Shown here: in pieces, positions 58,321 to 64,000 of the stretch
Position numbering within the stretch: position 1 is the first letter of the stretch
Layout: the number at the start of each line of letters is the position of its first letter
Assembly (NCBI RefSeq): GCF_029867415.1
Contig: NC_081183.1
Location: forward strand, 140,825,951-140,889,950
Origin: Vicia villosa
Taxonomy: Eukaryota > Streptophyta > Magnoliopsida > Fabales > Fabaceae
DNA length: 64,000 nt
Reading direction: 5' to 3'
Position numbers and translations under genes: made by a program
The notes under the pieces: generated by a model
Told to the model about the DNA's origin: nothing
The model's database searches: none
The model's input: the letters and a program-made list of their open reading frames with translations, nothing else

Positions 58321-58918
58321 GACAGGTGGTATATATATTTGATTCCTTATAACTTATGCGGAATATTTGTTTCACCAACCACTCACTAAATATATTACTT
58401 TTTCAAATTAATTTAGAAAATAATAATCTGCAAAATTATGTTATATTTGAAGAACAACTTACAATAATCAATGTTTTTTGAGATTTCTGCAACTCATTAT
58501 TCATATCTTGTTCTTTAACAGTTAGAATTTGATTTGAAACTTCTAGTTCTTTAATCAACACTTCCTTCTCAACTAGTTCATCCTACAGAACATCAAATTT
58601 GTTGAGAAATGTCTATTCATCATTATCATCATCAACAACATCATTAAACGATATAATAAGCTCAATTATATCTTCTATCACTCTATTGTGCACTAGATAT
58701 GCTGGGTTGAACGAAATGAAAGTTGCATCAAAGAATAACATTCTCACAACATCATAGGTCAACAAAAAAAAGAATAATAACACAACACTTACTTGTATCA
58801 ATAAAAACAACAACATAATTTAACAGAACATCAACAATAACACAAACCTTTAACTTGTATCAACAAAAATAACAACATAACTCAACAAAACATCAACATA
58901 ACATAAACATTATACTTG
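58321..58918. other. Unassigned DNA
   Basis: AT-rich with CAACAAAAACAACAACATAA-like repeats at 58745-58910. A 67-codon minus-strand frame at 58613-58816 resembles no known protein. Confidence 0.4.
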
Positions 58919-59430
58919 TGTTGTGAAAAACGATGCCGGAATCACAAAGTATAACAGTTTTCTTTTGGCAAGAAGTCCACAAGGGTAAGAAAAAGTAGGG
59001 GAGCAATAAGAACAACAAAGGATTGGTTATAACTGTTATTCTTTACTTTCTCTTTGAATCAAGATTACAAGTTTTACAAGAATAACAAATAACCCTCTCA
59101 CCCTTAATTAGGATTTGAAGTATGCAATGATGAGAGACTAATATGCTATTTATAATAAACCTAACATACTTAACTAAGGAGATTTTTTATAAATACCCAT
59201 TACAAGTTAACTTAGGGTACAAACTAACTTAAAAAATTGGATATAACAAACAGGCCCAATTCAAAATGCTAACAACTCTAACATTTTGACACTCACATAC
59301 TAGAACACAGTTTGACTATAGTGCGTAGGTCTTCAACACCAACATGTGAACATACTTTGACGACATGCATAAATCTTGTCAAACTAGAAGCTACTATTAG
59401 ATCCAATAGAGTTTGATCCAATATCTAACA
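58919..59430 (-). repeat. 3' LTR of a Copia remnant
   Basis: Read on the minus strand it begins TGTTAGATATTGG directly after the polypurine tract AAGGTGGAGATT (plus 59431-59444) and ends GATTCCGGCATCG... near 58919. It has a plausible TATA/leader (TATTTATAAAAAATC). It follows the Copia RNase H remnant on the same strand. Confidence 0.6.
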
Positions 59431-59474
59431 AATCTCCACCTTGGAACAAACTCTATAATATCGAAGAATAAATT

Positions 59475-59846
59475 AGCTTTCTTCATGTAGCTTTATCAAC
59501 TGCATACAGTGGAAAAACTTGTAACTAGGCAATGTCTTGGTGATCATATCAGCAGCATTATGATCTGTCGAAACCTTCAGCACTTGGACTTCTCAATGCT
59601 CAATTACTTCTTTGACGAAATACAACCTCACATTGATGTTCTTGGTTCGCTCATGATATGTTGAGTTCTTATACAAGTGTATAACACTTTGACTATCACA
59701 TTTAACATGGATAATACCTCGACCTTGAAGTTTCGTCTCCTTTCCAAAACCTTACAGCCACAATACTTCTTTCACAGCTTCAGTGAGGCAATATATATTT
59801 TGATTTAATGGTTGATAGAGCAACAAACTTATAAAGTGTTTCTTTT
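59475..59846 (-). pseudogene. Copia RNase H C-terminus
   Basis: The minus strand reads VIHLYKNSTYHERTKNINVR, then HNAADMITKTLPSYKF, the end of the Copia polyprotein (usual form: AIHLxKNxxxHERTKHIDVR...ADMLTK). Stops interrupt it. The gene is cut at 59846 by a solo LTR, and its upstream part continues at 61943 (SISGYVFTILGTTVCWK in the minus frame). Confidence 0.75.
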
Positions 59847-61942
59847 TGTAACACCCCGAATCTACCCCCACAAATATACATGAAATTAGAGTGCAAAATA
59901 TTAAAAACATACATCACATTCGAGGCGTCACAATTATCGACTAAAACAATTCATACACATGCTCACATATATATAGATACATAGCAAGTATAACGAAGGA
60001 TAACTCATACTTCATAAAACATCAATACTCAAATAGTCATAATATCGCAATATCGCAGCGGAACAACATCAACGACAAAAGTCAAAACATATCATCTAAG
60101 CCAATCATGGCAACCACAAATATAACATATCTCATAAGGATATGACAACATAATCCGACAAGGAATAACAATATCCAAATCCAAATATAACGACAAGAAA
60201 CAACAAGATAACATGACATAATCAAAATAAGCCAAACGTCCCCTGAGTGCTACGTATCAGAGCATTGACACACCGACTCGAGCTACAAGGTAAACGGCTG
60301 CTCCATGTCGTTACATGCATGTTACCAAACGAGGATAACATTCAAACAGAAGGGGTGAGATATCATTCATTATAAAGAGACGTATGATAATATTCAAAGA
60401 AAGAGAAAAGATCATACATTGGTCACCACTTCTCATATATATCATATACCACAATTCACATCACTTAAACAACTTGCAAACGGTAAATAATGTCAATACT
60501 TCATTTGTGACAAATATAATTAAGTACTGCACAAATCAATAACGCAATTATCTTATCATTCACGTCGTTATCAAAACATTCAAATACAACTCATCATGCG
60601 AATTTACTTTATGCAACTCAAACTATGCAAATGCATGTAGTACCATTGGAGTAAATCCCGTCTCAAACAGTTTTCCATTGGGCCGTTTCAAACAATTACC
60701 ACAAGGGCCGTCTAAAGCAATTGCCACAAGGGCCGTCTCAAACAATGCAATGGATGTGACTCAATGATGCACACCCACATTCACACTTAAACAACTTAAT
60801 CAACTTAAACGACATAATCAACTTGAACGACTTAATCAATATGGAAATCCAACAATGACAACATCAACGTTATCATTCACAGTGATTCATTACGTTTCAA
60901 ATACATGTCCACGACATTCTACACATTAATCTCTCAACTTCTCAAACATCATCAAAATAGCAACATACAAGTTAAGTAAGACTTAATTAAAGATTCTCAA
61001 AGTTACATAAAGCATATACAATAGATAGACATTGAGAAGAGCATCACGGAGGTTCAAACGACACTTAAAAAGGAGTTACTGATCAAAAGATACATAATTT
61101 CAAAGTTTGAACAAGTTTCTGCACTACAGGGTCTGCTTAGCGACCCATAAGCGCGTTTATGGAAATGAAATTTCCATAACCTCTCTTCAAGCGACGCAAG
61201 TCAGTAACTTTTCTCTTCGCAGCTCCGCTTAGCGGGCTATGTCCGCTAGTGAGCTGTATCAATTTTTCAAAAATAAACAGGGTCCGCTTAGCGGCCTCGC
61301 GTCCGCTCAGCGGACGTGCGATTGTGCAGAAAAATAAAAACAAGTACAGAACTGCGAAACCACACATCCCTCAACTAAAACTCATTCTAAACAGCGATTA
61401 AACACATATAATCACGAAATATATCATCATCCATCATCAAACATCAATTAAAACACATTTCCAATCAAAGATTCATGCATTTTCATCATAAACCCTAAAT
61501 TTTCTACACACAATTTCATGGATACAACACATAATCAAAACCCCACCCTAAACATCATCATACCTCCCTTTAGCATGAAAGAATCTCATCCTCACCTTAG
61601 ATTTGGATTGAAGCCAACTCTATCCTCAACCTTGAGAATCTCCTCTTCTCTTATCTCTTCTCTTTTTTCTCCAAAATCCCCAAAATGAGCTTCTAACTCT
61701 ATTTCCTCTAAAACCCTTGTTAAACCCTTACTATCTTCTAATTACTAATGGGCTCTAATTAACACCCCTCTAATGCTAATTCTAACATAGGCCCAATAAC
61801 TAGTCTAATCACAATCTTATATGTCATTTATTAGCAAACTCAATAAATAATATAAACCCTCATAAGCACACATAAACACATTTAATCCACATAATTCACA
61901 AATAATAAAATAAAATATGAAATAATAAATACGGGTGTTTCA
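59847..61942 (-). mobile_element. Solo Gypsy-type LTR (2.1 kb) inside the Copia gene
   Basis: On the plus strand it starts TGTAACACCCCGAATC and ends ATACGGGTGTTTCA, so on its own strand it starts TGAAACACCCG and ends GGGGTGTTACA. Flanking CTTTT (59842-59846) and CTTTC (61943-61947) fit a 5-bp duplication with one mismatch. No primer-binding site or coding sequence is inside, so it is a solo LTR. It holds palindromic CCGCTTAGCGG/GTCCGCTCAGCGGAC phrases near 61225-61320. Confidence 0.65.
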
Positions 61943-62229
61943 CTTTCCAACAAACTGTTGTGCCAAGGATAGTGAAAACATATCCAGAAATTGATTGGAT
62001 TAGGATAAACATTATGCGACCAACCTTCCTAGATTCCCCAACGTGATCGAGTCGGTTTCCCTCTTAGAGTTAGGGTTTGAGACTTTCTAAGTAAGAGTAT
62101 GTAGCCTCGGGAATATGCTCATTAAATTCTTGTCTTGTAACTGAAATATTTCACACTTAATTTCCTTCATGTGGTCCTAGGATTCTAGTATCGAGAGTGA
62201 CAATGTTGTTAGAGCATTCAAGTATACTC
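61943..62229 (-). pseudogene. Copia remnant upstream of the solo LTR
   Basis: The first about 60 bp encode, on the minus strand, the RNase H segment that leads into the fragment at 59846 (GYVFTILGTTVCWK). Further right the translation is too decayed to place. Another solo LTR begins at 62230. Confidence 0.5.
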
Positions 62230-63368
62230 TGAAGGATAGAAAAACACTTAGAAAGGGGGGGGGGGGGTTTTGAATAAGTGTAGCTTTAAAACTTGTAAGA
62301 TAAAAACAATTTGCACAATGATTTTTATCCTGGTTCGTTGTTAACTAAACTACTCCAGTCCACCCCTTGGAGTGATTTACCTCACCTGAGGATTTAATCC
62401 ACTAATCACACGAGATTACAATGGTTTTCCACTTAGCCAACTGCTAAGTCTTCTAGAGTATACTGATCACAACCTGATCACTCTAGGAGCAATCTGCTTA
62501 GATACCCTCTAAGACTTTCTAGAGTATAGTGATCAACAACCTGATCACTCTAGTTCTTACAACTTAATGTAAACAAATTCTTTTAAGAGTTACAATGCTT
62601 CTAATAAAGCTATTATCACAACTGTGATTTTCTCTTAAGTTTAAGCTGAAATCTCACTAAGATATTACAACAGCAATGTAGTGAGTTTGATGATGAAGTT
62701 TGAGAGCTTTTAATTTGAACAGCGTTTCAGCGTTTTTGCATAAAGTCTTGTATTCAGCTTCTCATCAGAACTTCAATATATAGGCGTTTGAGAAGATGAC
62801 CGTTGGGAGCATTTAATGCTTTGCGTAATCCGTACAGCATTGCATTTAATGTTTCACTCTTTTGTCAACTACCTCGAGCCTTGTTTTCGCTGTGTCTACT
62901 GACGTTGCCTTTAATAGCTTCTAACGTTCCTTTTGTCAGTCAGCGTAGCCTGCCAGTCTAGTACTTGCTTCTGATCTGATGTTTGTGTAAACAACGTTTG
63001 AATATCATCAGAGTCAAACAGCTTGGTGCAGAGCATCTTCTTGTCTTCTGACCTTGAAGTGCTTCTGAGCGTGATACCATGAGAACTTCAGTGCTTCTGC
63101 TTCTGATCTCAAGTTCTTCTGATGCTTCCATAGACCCATGTTCTGATTCTGCTTGACCATCTTCTGATGTCTTGCCAGACCATGTTCTGATGTTGCATGC
63201 TGAACCTTCTGAGTCAGTGCTTCTTGCGTTGATTTTGTGCATACTCTTTATATAATTCCTGAAATGGAAATTGCATAGTATTAGAGTACCACATTATCTC
63301 ATACAAAATTCATATGCTTGTTATCATCAAAACTAAGAATATTGATCAGAACAAATCTTGTTCTAACA
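62230..63368 (-). mobile_element. Solo LTR of the Sirevirus family
   Basis: 1139 bp in reverse orientation, similar along its whole length to the LTRs at 14278 and 21911. On its own strand it starts TGTTAGAACAAG and ends CTATCCTTCA. A perfect 5-bp duplication TACTC flanks it (62225-62229 and 63369-63373), showing a real insertion reduced to one LTR by recombination. It is clearly more diverged than the LTRs of the complete element and carries a G homopolymer near 62257. The 94-codon minus frame in it is the LTR frame again, not a gene. Confidence 0.9.
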
Positions 63369-63373
63369 TACTC

Positions 63374-64000
63374 AAGTATCGTTATGGTCTAAAGGTTAGC
63401 CATTAACTGTTGACTTTGACTCCTATCATTCTCTCTATTATTAGTCATAGACATGCCTTCTTCGACTATCGATAAAAATGGGTTCATTACCATAATTTTT
63501 TCTTTTGCTTCTTTGTCAAAAATCCTGCATTTCCTTCTTCCATGGATATCATTTCTGTTGAAAAAATGACTCCAACCACAAGGAGAGGTGAAATGGGATA
63601 TTAGAATTTAAAAAATCATTTTTATTTAAAATGATTTAAGTTGAAAGATAGAATTCAAAAAAGATGAAATAGAGAAATATAGATAATAGAAGAAGTGCTA
63701 AAATGAGAAGTAGAATAAATAACAAAAATAAAAAAGAGAAAGGGATATAAAGATCACCTAAGATATTTGTCCTAGTTCGGTCTAAACCACTTGGGCTATT
63801 CCAGCCAATACAAAATTGGCAAATTGTGACGGTTAATTTGGCAAATTACGACGGTTAAAACTGCCACAATTTACAATCTACGACGGTTGCAGTATCGTCG
63901 TAGAATCGTGGGTCCCCAACTTGTTTCGTGACTGTTGCCAAAACCGTCATGCAACTGTCGCGATACTTCACGATGGGTCGTAACTGATGTAAACTAGAAA
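63374..64000. other. Unassigned DNA at the right edge
   Basis: 63374-63780 is AT-rich without a recognisable gene. 63815-63960 repeats ACGACGGTT/TTACGACGG and AACCGTC motifs in both orientations, like the subterminal region of a DNA transposon cut off by the window edge. Confidence 0.4.

Overview
The window looks like nuclear DNA of a papilionoid legume, most likely the Medicago/Trifolium/Pisum/Vicia group. It is AT-rich, its genes are sparse and have plant-type promoters, and most of the sequence is transposable elements of types common in legumes: Sirevirus, Cassandra, Tat/Ogre-like LTR, CACTA, plant-mobile-domain MULE and a tRNA-derived SINE. No CRISPR array, operon, phage or bacterial feature is present. 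Family assignments come from motif and protein recognition by eye, without database searches.

Genes. Three intact, intronless, same-strand paralogues encode secreted berberine-bridge-enzyme-like (BBE-like) FAD oxidases: 2258-3883, 11642-13261 and 41388-43007. They are a tandem family. Similarity extends from about 100 bp upstream (a shared 14-bp palindrome plus TATA box) into the 3' flanks. Insertions have since pushed them 7.8 kb and 28 kb apart. Copies 1 and 3 keep both flavin-attachment residues (His and Cys). Copy 2 has Gly in place of the Cys and Leu in place of a conserved Arg, so it may have changed chemistry.

Between copies 1 and 2 lie a degenerate Ty3/Gypsy integrase, a small TRIM LTR and an unusual LTR element (6293-10028). 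Its interior is mostly a same-strand mosaic of host-gene pieces: NOP56, an RRM/CCCH zinc-finger protein, dynamin-related protein 4 and a receptor-like kinase. This is the most notable object in the window.

Between copies 2 and 3 there are four main blocks. The first is a very young Sirevirus-type Copia element (14278-23108; both LTRs 1198 bp, about 3 differences, TSD TGTTC) that keeps gag and an env-like ORF but has lost most of pol. The second is a nonautonomous Copia-like element with a Cassandra (5S-like) LTR inside it. The third is a group of small TIR elements. The fourth is a 5'-truncated LINE split by an 8.76-kb CACTA transposon (31704-40465, TSD TTT) that carries a nearly complete TNPD-type transposase gene and a second multi-exon gene.

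The right third (43-64 kb) has no intact gene recognised. It holds two decayed Copia pol blocks, an LTR-like region, a MULE-type element with a plant-mobile-domain fragment (51983-53672), a hAT transposase remnant, a palindromic MITE, the 3' part of a Tat/Ogre-like LTR, a Copia 3' end interrupted by a 2.1-kb solo Gypsy-type LTR, and a solo LTR of the Sirevirus family (62230-63368, TSD TACTC). Long (AT)n arrays occur at four places.
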